From Pseudomonas urmiensis (lineage in GTDB: Bacteria; Pseudomonadota; Gammaproteobacteria; Pseudomonadales; Pseudomonadaceae), in assembly GCF_014268815.2 (NCBI RefSeq), contig NZ_JABWRE020000001.1:3787001-3851000 (forward strand): a DNA stretch of 64,000 nt. The letters run 5' to 3'. The translations under genes and the position numbers were made by a program. Under the pieces are notes generated by a model. That model did no database searches, was not told where the DNA came from, and saw only the letters and a program-made list of their open reading frames with translations. Position 1 is the stretch's first letter. The number at the start of each line of letters is the position of its first letter. Of this stretch, positions 45,179-53,948 are shown in pieces.

Positions 45179-46138
45179 ATGGACCTTCGCCAACTGCGCT
45201 ACTTCATCGCCCTTACCGAATACCGCAGTTTCGTCCGCGCCGCCGAGGCCATGGGCATCACCCAACCGGCCTTCAGCCGGGCCATCCAGGGCCTGGAGCA
45301 AACCTTCGGTTGTTCTCTGATAGACCGCGCCAGCAAGGCCCTGCACCCAACTCCTGAAGGCCTGGTGGTGCTGCAACACGCCCGGCGCCTGGTGCAGGGC
45401 GCTGCGCAATTGAGCACCGAGGTATTGCAGATGACCAAGCTCGATGCTGGCGAGCTGCATTTTGGCAGCGGCCCGGCGCTGGCCGTACGCCTGGTCCCCG
45501 ATGCCCTGCAGCACTTCATCGAGGCCCACCCCGGCATCCGCACCTCGCTGCTGGTCGACAACGCCGAACGCCTCGGCCAAGCCCTGCGCCGTGAACAAAT
45601 CGAATTTTTCGTCGACGACATCCGCCCGTTCGAAGCCGACCCCAATTTCCACACCGAGCCACTCAACCCTCGCCCGGGCCTGTTCTTCTGCCGGCCGGGC
45701 CATCCGTTGCTGGCCAAGGACAGCCTGTCGACCAATGACTTGTTCGCCTACCCGCTGGCCAGCGCCCTGCTCGCCCCTGGCGTGCGCAAGCGCCTGGCCA
45801 ACCTCAGTGGGCGCAATGACTTCACCCCCCACTTGCAGACCGAGCACCTGGCCGTGCTGCGCAGCGTGGTGCTGGCCAGTGATGCGATCGGCACCGCCAG
45901 CGAAGAATCGGTGGCCGACGACTTGAGCAGCGGCCGCCTGGTGCGCCTGCACTGGCGTAATTTGCCACCGGGCCTGGAAGTGCTGAGCGTGCGCTGTGGC
46001 GTGGTCAGCCGCAGTGGCTATCGACTGTCCCCGGCCGCGCGGGCGATGATCGAGACCTTGATTGGCCTCGATCAGCGCACTTCGCCGCGCGAGCAGCCGC
46101 CACGCACCGCGCCGCGTGCCGGGCATTCGCCACGCTGA
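45179..46138 (+). CDS. LysR family regulator in the pca locus
   Basis: A 319-residue LysR regulator with MDLRQLRYFIALTEYRSFVR and helix ITQPAFSRAIQGLEQTFG (about 32-49). The substrate domain runs to about 295 and a basic Pro/Arg-rich tail follows. The perfect palindrome at 45078-45098 may be its own operator. It does not show the specific PcaQ pattern as far as I can tell, so its link to aromatic catabolism rests on position between the porin and pcaC. Confidence 0.85.
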   Translation: MDLRQLRYFIALTEYRSFVRAAEAMGITQPAFSRAIQGLEQTFGCSLIDRASKALHPTPEGLVVLQHARRLVQGAAQLSTEVLQMTKLDAGELHFGSGPALAVRLVPDALQHFIEAHPGIRTSLLVDNAERLGQALRREQIEFFVDDIRPFEADPNFHTEPLNPRPGLFFCRPGHPLLAKDSLSTNDLFAYPLASALLAPGVRKRLANLSGRNDFTPHLQTEHLAVLRSVVLASDAIGTASEESVADDLSSGRLVRLHWRNLPPGLEVLSVRCGVVSRSGYRLSPAARAMIETLIGLDQRTSPREQPPRTAPRAGHSPR

Positions 46139-46238
46139 TGATGAAGCATCAACCGCGCGCGGTTCCGGCGTTGTGGCCGGGGGGCTATGCTTGCACACAG
46201 TGATCCACTGTCAGCGGTGCAGCCAAGGAGGAACAACA

Positions 46239-46763
46239 ATGAAAAGCCTCGTCGAACACCTGAGCCAGTACGCCGCCTACCACCGTGACCCACGCAACAT
46301 CGCCACCCACTTCGTCGGCATTCCGCTGATCGTCGTGGCCGTGACCATTCTGCTGTCGCGCCCGGGTTGGGATGTCGCCGGGATGTGGCTGTCACCGGCG
46401 TTGATCGCAGCGGCGGCCTCAGTGTGGTTCTACCTGCGTCTGGATCTGCGCTTTGGCTTGGTGATGGGGCTGTTGCTGGGGTTGTGCCTGTGGCTGGGGC
46501 AGATGCTTGCGCTGAAGAGCACCGGGCTATGGCTGAGCGCCGGGCTGGGCGCCTTTGTGCTGGGCTGGATCATCCAGTTTGTCGGGCATTATTACGAGGG
46601 GCGTAAACCTGCGTTCGTCGATGACCTGAGCGGGTTGATCATCGGACCGTTGTTCGTGGTGGCGGAGGCGGCGTTCATGCTCGGGCTGTGCCCGCAGTTG
46701 AAAAAAGCCGTGGAAGCCAATGCTGGGCCGGTGGCGATCAGGCACAAGAACGCCGCGGTTTAA
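46239..46763 (+). CDS. Mpo1-like (DUF962) membrane protein
   Basis: A 174-residue protein of the YGL010W/Mpo1 family. Yeast Mpo1 is an Fe-dependent dioxygenase that shortens 2-hydroxy fatty acids. Four hydrophobic segments are visible, and the conserved His sites YHRDPRNIATHFVGIP (about 14-29) and IIQFVGHYYEGRKPA (about 110-124) are present. AAGGAGGAAC before the ATG is a strong ribosome site and decides the start over an upstream frame. AACAACAA overlaps the start codon. Bacterial function is not established. Confidence 0.83.
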   Translation: MKSLVEHLSQYAAYHRDPRNIATHFVGIPLIVVAVTILLSRPGWDVAGMWLSPALIAAAASVWFYLRLDLRFGLVMGLLLGLCLWLGQMLALKSTGLWLSAGLGAFVLGWIIQFVGHYYEGRKPAFVDDLSGLIIGPLFVVAEAAFMLGLCPQLKKAVEANAGPVAIRHKNAAV

Positions 46764-46773
46764 GTTGCGCCCT

Positions 46774-46849
46774 CATCGCGGGGCAAGCCCGCTCCCACGT
46801 CCTCAGCCTCACTGAGATGACTGCGTGGGAGCGGGCTTGCCCCGCGATG
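46774..46849. repeat. REP pair (inverted)
   Basis: CATCGCGGGGCAAGCCCGCT faces its inverted copy ending GCGATG at 46849. It lies between the convergent Mpo1-like and pcaC genes. Confidence 0.9.
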
Positions 46850-46868
46850 AAGCCAGCACCCTCAACAA

Positions 46869-47270
46869 CTATTCTTGTAACTGACGCGACTCGACCCCCA
46901 ACTCATCCCACACCGATTCTGCCAGGTGGAAAGTGGCATTGGCCGCCGGAATCCCGCAATAGATCGCGCTCTGCATCAGCACTTCCTTGATCTCTTCGCG
47001 CGTCACGCCATTGTTGGCCGCCGCGCGCAGGTGCAGCTTGAGCTCGTCATTGCGGTTCATGCCGATCAGCATGGCAATGGTGATCAGGCTGCGGGTATGC
47101 CGTGGCAGCCCTGGGCGGGTCCAGATATCCCCCCAGGCGTGGCGCGTGATCATTTCCTGGAACTCGCCGTTGAAGTCGTTGAGTTTTTCCAGGCTGCGGT
47201 CCACGTGGGCGTCACCGAGCACGGCGCGACGCACCTGCATGCCCGCGTCGTAGCGTTGTTTTTCGTCCAT
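46869..47270 (-). CDS. pcaC: 4-carboxymuconolactone decarboxylase
   Basis: Converts gamma-carboxymuconolactone to 3-oxoadipate enol-lactone in the protocatechuate pathway. The 133-residue protein has the CMD fold with FQEMITRHAWGDIWTRPGL (about 37-55), RSLITIAML, and HLRAAANNGVTREEIKEVL. GAGGAGAA lies 6 bases before ATG 47270, which settles the start. The gene follows pcaD by 10 bases and is the last of the pca operon. Confidence 0.95.
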   Translation of the reverse strand: MDEKQRYDAGMQVRRAVLGDAHVDRSLEKLNDFNGEFQEMITRHAWGDIWTRPGLPRHTRSLITIAMLIGMNRNDELKLHLRAAANNGVTREEIKEVLMQSAIYCGIPAANATFHLAESVWDELGVESRQLQE

Positions 47271-47280
47271 CTTGTTCTCC

Positions 47281-48072
47281 TCAGCAAGCCTGCAGAAAAT
47301 CGACGACCCGCGCCGTGAACGGCTCACCGATCTCGACATTGGACAAGTGCGCGGCGTGGAATTCTACGTAGTGCGCGCCCTCGATCGCGTTCTGCATGAA
47401 GCGTCCATGCTCCGGGGTGGTGACCACATCGGCAGTACCGGCGACGATCAGGGTCGGCACCTGGATAGCCGCCAGTTGCTCGCGGTAGTCGGCATCGCGC
47501 ACCGCCGCACAGTTGGCGGCATAGCCTTCAGGCGAGGTCTGCGCCAGCATCTGGGTGATGCGCTGGGCCTGGGCGGCGTGGGCCTCGGCGAATGCCGGGG
47601 TGAACCAGCGGGCAATGGAGGCATCGCGCAAATCGACCATGGCCTGGCGGCCACCCTTGAGCACTGTGTCGATGCGGGTATTCCACACCTCATCGCTGCC
47701 GATCTTGGCGGCGGTGTTACACAGGGTCAGGCTGAGCAGGCGTGAGCCTGCGTTGATACCCAGCCACTGGCCGATCAGGCCGCCCATCGACAGGCCGACG
47801 AAGTGCGCCTTGGCGATGTCCAGTGCGTCCAGCAGCGCCAGCACGTCAGCGCCCAGCTGGGCAATGCTGTAGGGGCCGGCGGTGACCAGCGAGCCGCCAT
47901 GGCCACGGGTGTCGTAACGCAGCACGCGAAAGTGCTTGGACCAGGCCGCTACCTGCGTGTCCCACATGCCAAGGTCAGTCCCCAGCGAGTTGGACAGCAC
48001 CAGCACCGGGGCCTCCTGCGGACCATCGATTTGGTAATTCAGTACGCCATCGGCCAGTTGCAAATGCGCCAC
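47281..48072 (-). CDS. pcaD: 3-oxoadipate enol-lactonase
   Basis: Alpha/beta hydrolase of 263 residues that opens 3-oxoadipate enol-lactone to 3-oxoadipate. The nucleophile elbow is VGLSMGG with Ser95; the acid is in AGTADVVTTPEHG and the base in HAAHLSNVE near the C terminus. It follows pcaB with an 11-base gap and precedes pcaC by 10 bases. Confidence 0.95.
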   Translation of the reverse strand: MAHLQLADGVLNYQIDGPQEAPVLVLSNSLGTDLGMWDTQVAAWSKHFRVLRYDTRGHGGSLVTAGPYSIAQLGADVLALLDALDIAKAHFVGLSMGGLIGQWLGINAGSRLLSLTLCNTAAKIGSDEVWNTRIDTVLKGGRQAMVDLRDASIARWFTPAFAEAHAAQAQRITQMLAQTSPEGYAANCAAVRDADYREQLAAIQVPTLIVAGTADVVTTPEHGRFMQNAIEGAHYVEFHAAHLSNVEIGEPFTARVVDFLQAC

Positions 48073-48083
48073 AGCGGTCTCCT

Positions 48084-49448
48084 TCAGGCAGTCAAACGTT
48101 GATGTTCAGCCACGGCGCGCGCCACCCAGACGCGGGCCTGGCCGAGGTAATGAGCAGGGTCGAGCAGGCGGTCGAGCTCCTGCGCGGACAACTCGGCAGT
48201 GACCTGCGCCTCGTCACCGAGCACGGCGCGCAGGTGGCGCTGCTCAGCGACAGCGCGCTGGCAGCACTGCTCCAGCAAATGATGGGCGCGGTCGCGGCCC
48301 AGGCGCTGGGCCAGGACGATACTGACCGCTTCGGCCAACACCAGGCCCTGAGTCAGGTCGAGGTTGCGGCGCATGCGTTCGGCATCCACCTGCATCCCCT
48401 CGGCGATCACCTGGGCCTGGCGCAGGGCGCCAGACACCAGGCAGCAGATATCCGGCAAGGTTTCCCATTCGGCGTGCCACAGGCCAAGGCTGCGCTCGTG
48501 CTCCTGGGGCATGGCGGCGAACAGCGTCGACAACAGGCCCGGCACCCGCGTGGCGGCGCCGATCAACACGGCCGCGCCAACCGGATTGCGCTTGTGCGGC
48601 ATGGTCGAAGAGCCGCCCTTGCCCGGCGCGGAAGGCTCGAACACCTCCCCCGCTTCGGTCTGCATCAGCAAGCTGATGTCGCGGCCGAACTTGCCCAGGC
48701 TGCCCGCCACCAGCCCCAGCACCGAGGCGAACTCCACCAGGCGATCGCGGTGGGTATGCCAAGGTTGCTCAGGCAGGCTCAGCTTGAGCTGCTCGGCCAG
48801 CGCCTCGGCCACTGGCAGCGCCTTGCTGCCCAGCGCCGCGAGGCTGCCGGAGGCACCGCCGAATTGCAGGCAGAGCAAGCGTGGGCTCAGCTCTTTGAGG
48901 CGCTGGCGGTGGCGGGTCAAGGCGCCGAGTACGCCGGCCAATTTCATCCCCAGGGTCACCGGCGTTGCGTGCTGCAACCAGGTGCGCCCCACCAGTGGCG
49001 TGTCAGCGTGTTGCAGGGCCTGGCGGGCCAGGGTATCGGCCAACGTGGCCAGATCGGCTTCGATCAGCTCGAGCGCATCGCGCAGTTGCAGCACCAGCCC
49101 GCTGTCCATGGCGTCCTGGCTGGTCGCGCCTAGGTGCACGTAGCGCTCGGCGTCTGGTACGCCGCTGGCGACCACCCTGCCCAGCGCCTTGACCAGCGGA
49201 ATCGCCGAGTTACCTGCCGTGGCGATGGCATCGGCCAGGGCGCGGGCGTCATAGCGCTCGGCCTTGCATGCCGCCTCGATGGCCGGCACCGCAGTGTGCG
49301 GCACCAACCCTGCAGCGGCTTCGGCCCGCGCCAGGGCGGCCTCGAAGTCGAGCATGCCTTGCAGGCGGCCACGGTCGGAGAAAATCTCGCGCATGGCCGG
49401 TGCAGTGAAGTAGGCGTCGAACAGCTGGTTGTCCGCTCGGTGGGTCAT
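48084..49448 (-). CDS. pcaB: 3-carboxy-cis,cis-muconate cycloisomerase
   Basis: Aspartase/fumarase superfamily enzyme of 454 residues that lactonises 3-carboxy-cis,cis-muconate. The superfamily signature is GSSTMPHKRNPVGA (about 281-294), with the catalytic Ser in the flexible loop. HLGATSQDAMDSGLVLQ is a second conserved site. It follows pcaT by nine bases and precedes pcaD, so the operon order is T-B-D-C. Confidence 0.95.
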   Translation of the reverse strand: MTHRADNQLFDAYFTAPAMREIFSDRGRLQGMLDFEAALARAEAAAGLVPHTAVPAIEAACKAERYDARALADAIATAGNSAIPLVKALGRVVASGVPDAERYVHLGATSQDAMDSGLVLQLRDALELIEADLATLADTLARQALQHADTPLVGRTWLQHATPVTLGMKLAGVLGALTRHRQRLKELSPRLLCLQFGGASGSLAALGSKALPVAEALAEQLKLSLPEQPWHTHRDRLVEFASVLGLVAGSLGKFGRDISLLMQTEAGEVFEPSAPGKGGSSTMPHKRNPVGAAVLIGAATRVPGLLSTLFAAMPQEHERSLGLWHAEWETLPDICCLVSGALRQAQVIAEGMQVDAERMRRNLDLTQGLVLAEAVSIVLAQRLGRDRAHHLLEQCCQRAVAEQRHLRAVLGDEAQVTAELSAQELDRLLDPAHYLGQARVWVARAVAEHQRLTA

Positions 49449-49457
49449 CGCGAGTCC

Positions 49458-50747
49458 TTAGTGATCATGGTGCAGGTAGGCCGCTTGCTTGGGCAGGCGC
49501 AGGCTGAACAGGAAGGCCACCGCCATCATGGCGGTCACGTACCAGTAGAAGGTGTTCTCCATCCCCAGGGTTTTCAAGCCCAATGCGACATATTCGGCCG
49601 AACCGCCGAACACCGCGTTCGCCACGGCATAGGCCAGGCCCACGCCCAGGGCGCGCACTTGCGGCGGGAACATCTCGGCCTTCACCAGGCCGCTGATGGA
49701 GGTGTAGAAACTGACGATACACAAGGCCAGGGTAATCAGCACGAAGGCCATGAATGGGCTGGTCACGGTCTTCAGCGCCATCAGCAGCGGCACGGTGAAG
49801 ACAGTGCCCAAAGCGCCGAACAGGAGCATCGAGTTACGCCGGCCAATGCGGTCGGAGAGCATGCCGAACAACGGCTGCAGGATCATGAACAGGAACAGCG
49901 CGCCGGTCATGACGAAACTGGCGTCCTTGGCGGGCATCCCGGCGGTGTTGACCAGATATTTCTGCATGTAGGTGGTGAAGGTGTAGAAGATCAGCGATCC
50001 GCCAGCGGTGTAGCCCAGGACGGTGATGAACGCCGCAGCGTGGTTGCGGAACAAGCCGCTGACACTGCCGGCGTCTTTGTCCTGGCGGGTTTCGGCGCTG
50101 CTGGTTTCTTTCAGCGAACGGCGCAGCATCAGCGAGATCAGGGCAGCGACGGCACCCACCACGAACGGAATGCGCCAGCCCCAGGCACGCAGTTCTTCTT
50201 CGCTGAGCAACTGCTGCAGGATCACCACCACCAACACCGCCAGCAACTGGCCGCCGATCAGGGTGACGTACTGGAACGAGGCGAAGAAACCGCGCTGGCC
50301 GCGCAAGGCGACTTCACTCATGTAGGTAGCGGTGGTGCCGTATTCGCCACCCACCGACAGGCCCTGGATCAGGCGCGCCAACAGCAGCAACGCCGGCGCC
50401 CAGGCACCGATGCTGGAGTAGGTCGGCAGGCAGGCGATGATCAGCGAGCCGAAGCACATCATCAGCACCGAGACCATCAGCGAATTCTTGCGCCCATGAC
50501 GGTCAGCCAGGCGGCCGAAGATCCAGCCACCGATGGGGCGCATCAAGAAGCCCGCGGCGAATACGCCTGCGGTATTGAGCAACTGCACGGTCGGGTTGTC
50601 GGAAGGGAAGAACGCCGGGGCGAAATAGATGGCGCAGAAGGCGTAGACGTAGAAGTCGAACCATTCCACCAGGTTGCCTGAAGAGGCACCGACGATAGCG
50701 AAGATGCGCTTGGAGCGTTCTTCGCCGGTGTAATAGGTTGAGGTCAT
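49458..50747 (-). CDS. pcaT: PcaT, 3-oxoadipate-type MFS transporter
   Basis: Metabolite:H+ symporter of 429 residues and about 12 membrane segments, closely similar in its motifs to the KgtP-type gene at 23684 ([51 protein letters not shown]). Its place within the pca operon marks it as PcaT, which imports 3-oxoadipate and perhaps other dicarboxylates. GGAG precedes the ATG. A REP pair separates it from pcaF. Confidence 0.92.
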   Translation of the reverse strand: MTSTYYTGEERSKRIFAIVGASSGNLVEWFDFYVYAFCAIYFAPAFFPSDNPTVQLLNTAGVFAAGFLMRPIGGWIFGRLADRHGRKNSLMVSVLMMCFGSLIIACLPTYSSIGAWAPALLLLARLIQGLSVGGEYGTTATYMSEVALRGQRGFFASFQYVTLIGGQLLAVLVVVILQQLLSEEELRAWGWRIPFVVGAVAALISLMLRRSLKETSSAETRQDKDAGSVSGLFRNHAAAFITVLGYTAGGSLIFYTFTTYMQKYLVNTAGMPAKDASFVMTGALFLFMILQPLFGMLSDRIGRRNSMLLFGALGTVFTVPLLMALKTVTSPFMAFVLITLALCIVSFYTSISGLVKAEMFPPQVRALGVGLAYAVANAVFGGSAEYVALGLKTLGMENTFYWYVTAMMAVAFLFSLRLPKQAAYLHHDH

Positions 50748-50840
50748 GGTGGTTTTACTCCTGGAGGGTCACTGAGAGTCTAGACATACCCAGTTACACT
50801 CTCGTTCCGCTACCCGGCCATGGTCGGGTTTTGCAAGCCC

Positions 50841-50905
50841 CATCGCGGGGCAAGCCCGCTCCCACGGGATAGTGGTTCCCGTGGCAGCGGGCTTGCCCCG
50901 CGATG
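50841..50905. repeat. REP pair between pcaF and pcaT
   Basis: CATCGCGGGGCAAGCCCGCT and an inverted copy ending CGCGATG, inside the pca gene run. Such hairpins can lower downstream expression or stabilise upstream mRNA. Confidence 0.9.
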
Positions 50906-50918
50906 CGGCCAGAGCTGC

Positions 50919-52121
50919 TCAAACCCGCTCTATGGCCAGCGCCAGCCCTTGGCCAACACCTACGCACATGGTCGCCAGGCCCTTACGCCCGCCGCTTTTC
51001 TCCAACTGATGCAGCGCAGTCAGCACCAGCCGTGCGCCGCTCATGCCCAACGGATGGCCCAGGGCAATCGCGCCACCATTGGGGTTTACCTGCGGTGCGT
51101 CATCGGCCACACCCAACTCGCGCAGCACTGCCAAGCCTTGGCTGGCGAACGCTTCGTTGAGTTCGATCACGTCGAAGTCGGCCACGGCAACGCCCAGGCG
51201 CTCGGTCAGTTTGCGCACTGCCGGCACCGGGCCGATGCCCATCACTCGCGGCGCGACACCGCCACTGGCCATGCCCAGAACCCGTGCCCGCGGGGTCAAG
51301 CCATGTTTCTTCACCGCTTCTGCCGACGCCAGGATCAACGCGGCGGCGCCGTCGTTGACGCCCGAGGCGTTGCCCGCAGTGACGGTCTTGTCCGGGCCGT
51401 TGACTGGCTTGAGTTTGCTCAGTGCTTCGAGGGTGGTATCCGGGCGCAGGTGCTCGTCGTGCTCGACCACGGTCTCGCCCTTCTTGTGGGCAATGCGCAC
51501 TGGCACGATCTCTTGCGCGAAGAAACCTGCAGCCTGCGCCGCTGCTGCCTTTTGCTGGCTGCGCAGGGCGAAGGCGTCTTGATCCGCGCGGGAAACCTGA
51601 TAGTCGTCAGCGACGTTGTCGGCCGTCTCGGGCATCGAGTCGACGCCGTACTGGCTCTTCATCAGCGGGTTGATGAAACGCCAACCGATGGTGGTGTCCT
51701 CAAGCTTCATGTTGCGCGAGTAACCACTCTCGGCCTTGCCCATGACGAACGGCGCGCGCGACATCGACTCGACACCACCGGCAATCGCCAGCTCCATCTC
51801 GCCACTGGCAATGGCGCGAAACGCCGTGCCAATTGCATCCATACCCGAAGCGCACAGGCGGTTGAGGGTCACCCCAGGAATGCTCTCGGGCAGGCCCGCC
51901 AGCAGCAGGGCCATGCGCGCGACGTTGCGGTTGTCTTCGCCGGCCTGGTTGGCGCAGCCGAAGAACACTTCGTCGACCTGATCCCACTGCACCGACGGGT
52001 TACGCTCGATCAGCGCCTTGAGCGGCACTGCTGCCAGGTCATCGGCGCGCACGCCGGCCAGGGCGCCGCCGAAGCGGCCGATCGGGGTGCGGATGGCATC
52101 ACAGATGAACACGTCACGCAT
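50919..52121 (-). CDS. pcaF: 3-oxoadipyl-CoA thiolase
   Basis: Thiolase of 400 residues that cuts 3-oxoadipyl-CoA to succinyl-CoA and acetyl-CoA, the last step of the pathway. Catalytic Cys90 is in [11 protein letters not shown], His356 in [10 protein letters not shown] and Cys386 in MCVGVGQG. The start overlaps the pcaJ stop by one base, so pcaIJF are translationally linked. Confidence 0.96.
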   Translation of the reverse strand: MRDVFICDAIRTPIGRFGGALAGVRADDLAAVPLKALIERNPSVQWDQVDEVFFGCANQAGEDNRNVARMALLLAGLPESIPGVTLNRLCASGMDAIGTAFRAIASGEMELAIAGGVESMSRAPFVMGKAESGYSRNMKLEDTTIGWRFINPLMKSQYGVDSMPETADNVADDYQVSRADQDAFALRSQQKAAAAQAAGFFAQEIVPVRIAHKKGETVVEHDEHLRPDTTLEALSKLKPVNGPDKTVTAGNASGVNDGAAALILASAEAVKKHGLTPRARVLGMASGGVAPRVMGIGPVPAVRKLTERLGVAVADFDVIELNEAFASQGLAVLRELGVADDAPQVNPNGGAIALGHPLGMSGARLVLTALHQLEKSGGRKGLATMCVGVGQGLALAIERV

Positions 52122-52900
52122 CAGGCTTCTCCTGGCTTCTGGCCGTGGGCGGCAGCGGTGCGCTGTTCAAGATCACGCAGCGCGGTCAGCTCGACCTCGT
52201 TTGGCGCGGCGGTGGTCTGCACGTCATCGGCAAAGCGGATCGCCCAGCCGGTGGCGGCAATGATCTGTTCGCGGGTCACACCAGGGTGAATCGAGGTGAC
52301 CACGAATTCGTGGGTGCCGGCTTCCGGCTCCATGATGCACAGGTCGGTGATGATGCCGACCGGGCCTTCACCAGGCAGGCCCAGGCGTTTACGCGAGTCG
52401 CCACCCTCGCCGTGGCCGACCGAGGTGATGAAGTCCAGCTTGTCGACAAACGCGCGTGGCGATTGCTTGAGGATGATCAGCACTTGCTTGGCGGAACCGG
52501 CGATTTCCGGCGCACCACCGGCACCCGGCAAACGGGTGCGCGGGGCGTGGTAGTCACCGACCACGGTGGTATTGATGTTGCCGAAGCGGTCGACCTGGGC
52601 GGCGCCGAGGAAGCCCACGTCGATGCGTCCGCCCTGCAGCCAGTAGCGGAAAATTTCGCCGGTCGGCACCACGGTGTCGGCGGTTTCCGCCAGCTCGCCG
52701 TCGCCGATCGACAGCGGCAGCACGCTCGGCTTGGCGCCAATCGGGCCAGATTCATAGATCAGCACGACGTCGGGCGACGAGGTCAGGCGCGCCAGGTTGG
52801 CAGCCTTGGACGGCAGGCCGATACCGACGAAGCAGACCGCACCGTTGCGCAGGCGACGGGCAGCGGCGACAGTCATCATTTCGGAAGTGGAGTAGCTCAT
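52121..52900 (-). CDS. pcaJ: 3-oxoadipate CoA-transferase, beta subunit
   Basis: The 259-residue subunit of the succinyl-CoA:3-oxoadipate CoA-transferase. [13 protein letters not shown] (about 24-36) and [10 protein letters not shown], with the catalytic Glu at residue 50, are family motifs. Its start overlaps the pcaI stop by four bases. With PcaI it activates 3-oxoadipate to the CoA thioester used by PcaF. Confidence 0.95.
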   Translation of the reverse strand: MSYSTSEMMTVAAARRLRNGAVCFVGIGLPSKAANLARLTSSPDVVLIYESGPIGAKPSVLPLSIGDGELAETADTVVPTGEIFRYWLQGGRIDVGFLGAAQVDRFGNINTTVVGDYHAPRTRLPGAGGAPEIAGSAKQVLIILKQSPRAFVDKLDFITSVGHGEGGDSRKRLGLPGEGPVGIITDLCIMEPEAGTHEFVVTSIHPGVTREQIIAATGWAIRFADDVQTTAAPNEVELTALRDLEQRTAAAHGQKPGEA

Positions 52901-53757
52901 TGCGCGGCCTCCGCAGTGCTGGCCAGCTTGGCCTTGAATTCATTGAAGTCGGCGGTGCCGCGGATGTAGCTATCGATCCAGGCGGTGAACGACTCACGGT
53001 CACGGGCAATCGGGTCCCAGGCCTGGTAGAAGCGGTTGTCGCGCTCGTAGTAGCCATGGGCATAGGACGGGTGGGCGCCACCCGGCACCAGGCACACCGC
53101 CGACAGCGCCCAGGTCGGCAGCACACAGGCGTTCATTGGCGCTTGCAGGTCGTCGACGATTTCCTCGACGGTGACGATGCACCGTTTGGCCGCCAGGGCC
53201 GCTTCTTTCTGCACACCGAGAATGCCCCACAGCAGCACGTTGCCTTTGCGGTCGGCCTTCTGCGCGTGGATCACGGTCACATCCGGGCGCACCGACGGCA
53301 CGGCAGCGAGCACTTCGCCGGTGAACGGGCAAGTGACGCTCTTGATCAGCGGGTTGACCTTGGGCAGGTCGGAACCGGCGTAGGCGCGCAGCACCGCGAA
53401 CGGCAGGCCCGAGGCACCCGCGACATAGGCGTTGGCCAAGTCCGCGTGGCTGTGCTCTTCGATCTCGATCGCATGCGGCCAGTGCTTCTCGACCGCATCG
53501 CGCAGGCGGTGCAGCGACCCGACGCCTGGGTTACCACCCCAGGAGAAGATCAGCTTGCTGGCGCAGCCGGCGCCGATCAATTGGTCGTAGATCAGGTCCG
53601 GGGTCATGCGCACCAGGGTCAGGTCGCGCTTGCCCTGGCGGATGATCTCGTGGCCGGCTGCGGTCGGGATCAGGTGGGTGAAGCCTTCGAGGGCGACGGT
53701 GTCGCCGTCCTGGATGAATTGCTTCACGGCCTCGTGAAGCGAGAGGATTGCTGCCAT
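52897..53757 (-). CDS. pcaI: 3-oxoadipate CoA-transferase, alpha subunit
   Basis: The 286-residue alpha subunit, MAAILSLHEAVKQFIQDGD, with GFTHLIPTAAGHEI near 21-34 and FSWGGNPGVGS near 70-80. It heads the pcaI-J-F-T-B-D-C run. An exact PcaR box lies 83 bases upstream. A GGAG-type site (ggagtctcc context) precedes the ATG. In KT2440 pcaIJ lie apart from pcaF by my recollection; here they are together. Confidence 0.95.
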   Translation of the reverse strand: MAAILSLHEAVKQFIQDGDTVALEGFTHLIPTAAGHEIIRQGKRDLTLVRMTPDLIYDQLIGAGCASKLIFSWGGNPGVGSLHRLRDAVEKHWPHAIEIEEHSHADLANAYVAGASGLPFAVLRAYAGSDLPKVNPLIKSVTCPFTGEVLAAVPSVRPDVTVIHAQKADRKGNVLLWGILGVQKEAALAAKRCIVTVEEIVDDLQAPMNACVLPTWALSAVCLVPGGAHPSYAHGYYERDNRFYQAWDPIARDRESFTAWIDSYIRGTADFNEFKAKLASTAEAAQ

Positions 53758-53822
53758 TGGAGACTCCTGGTCAGGGTGCTGCGTTGAGCTCAGATTAAGG
53801 AGACTGGAGGGTGGCGCACAAT

Positions 53823-53854
53823 CCGATAATCGATTACTTGTGCGATTATCGAAC
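53823..53854 (-). promoter_or_regulatory. PcaR operator of pcaI
   Basis: Minus-strand GTTCGATAATCGCAC (53840-53854) is identical to the published PcaR site at the P. putida pcaIJ promoter, where it covers the -10 region. A second, inverted core CCGATAATCG lies at 53823-53832. Confidence 0.9.
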
Positions 53855-53899
53855 CATTTGTTATCGTGCTATCCATTCACCCCAAGACCCTCAACCCCT

Positions 53900-53921
53900 G
53901 CGGGAGCGGGCTTGCCCCGCG
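53900..53921. repeat. single REP unit
   Basis: GCGGGAGCGGGCTTGCCCCG, a lone REP copy between the pcaI promoter and the pcaK stop. Confidence 0.75.
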
Positions 53922-53948
53922 CCTACAGAGTCGTTGTGGTTTGCAGAG

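Noticed and set aside
49134..50681. 515-codon frame opposite pcaB and pcaT
   Set aside because: Very His/Gln-rich complement of two recognised genes, no domain.
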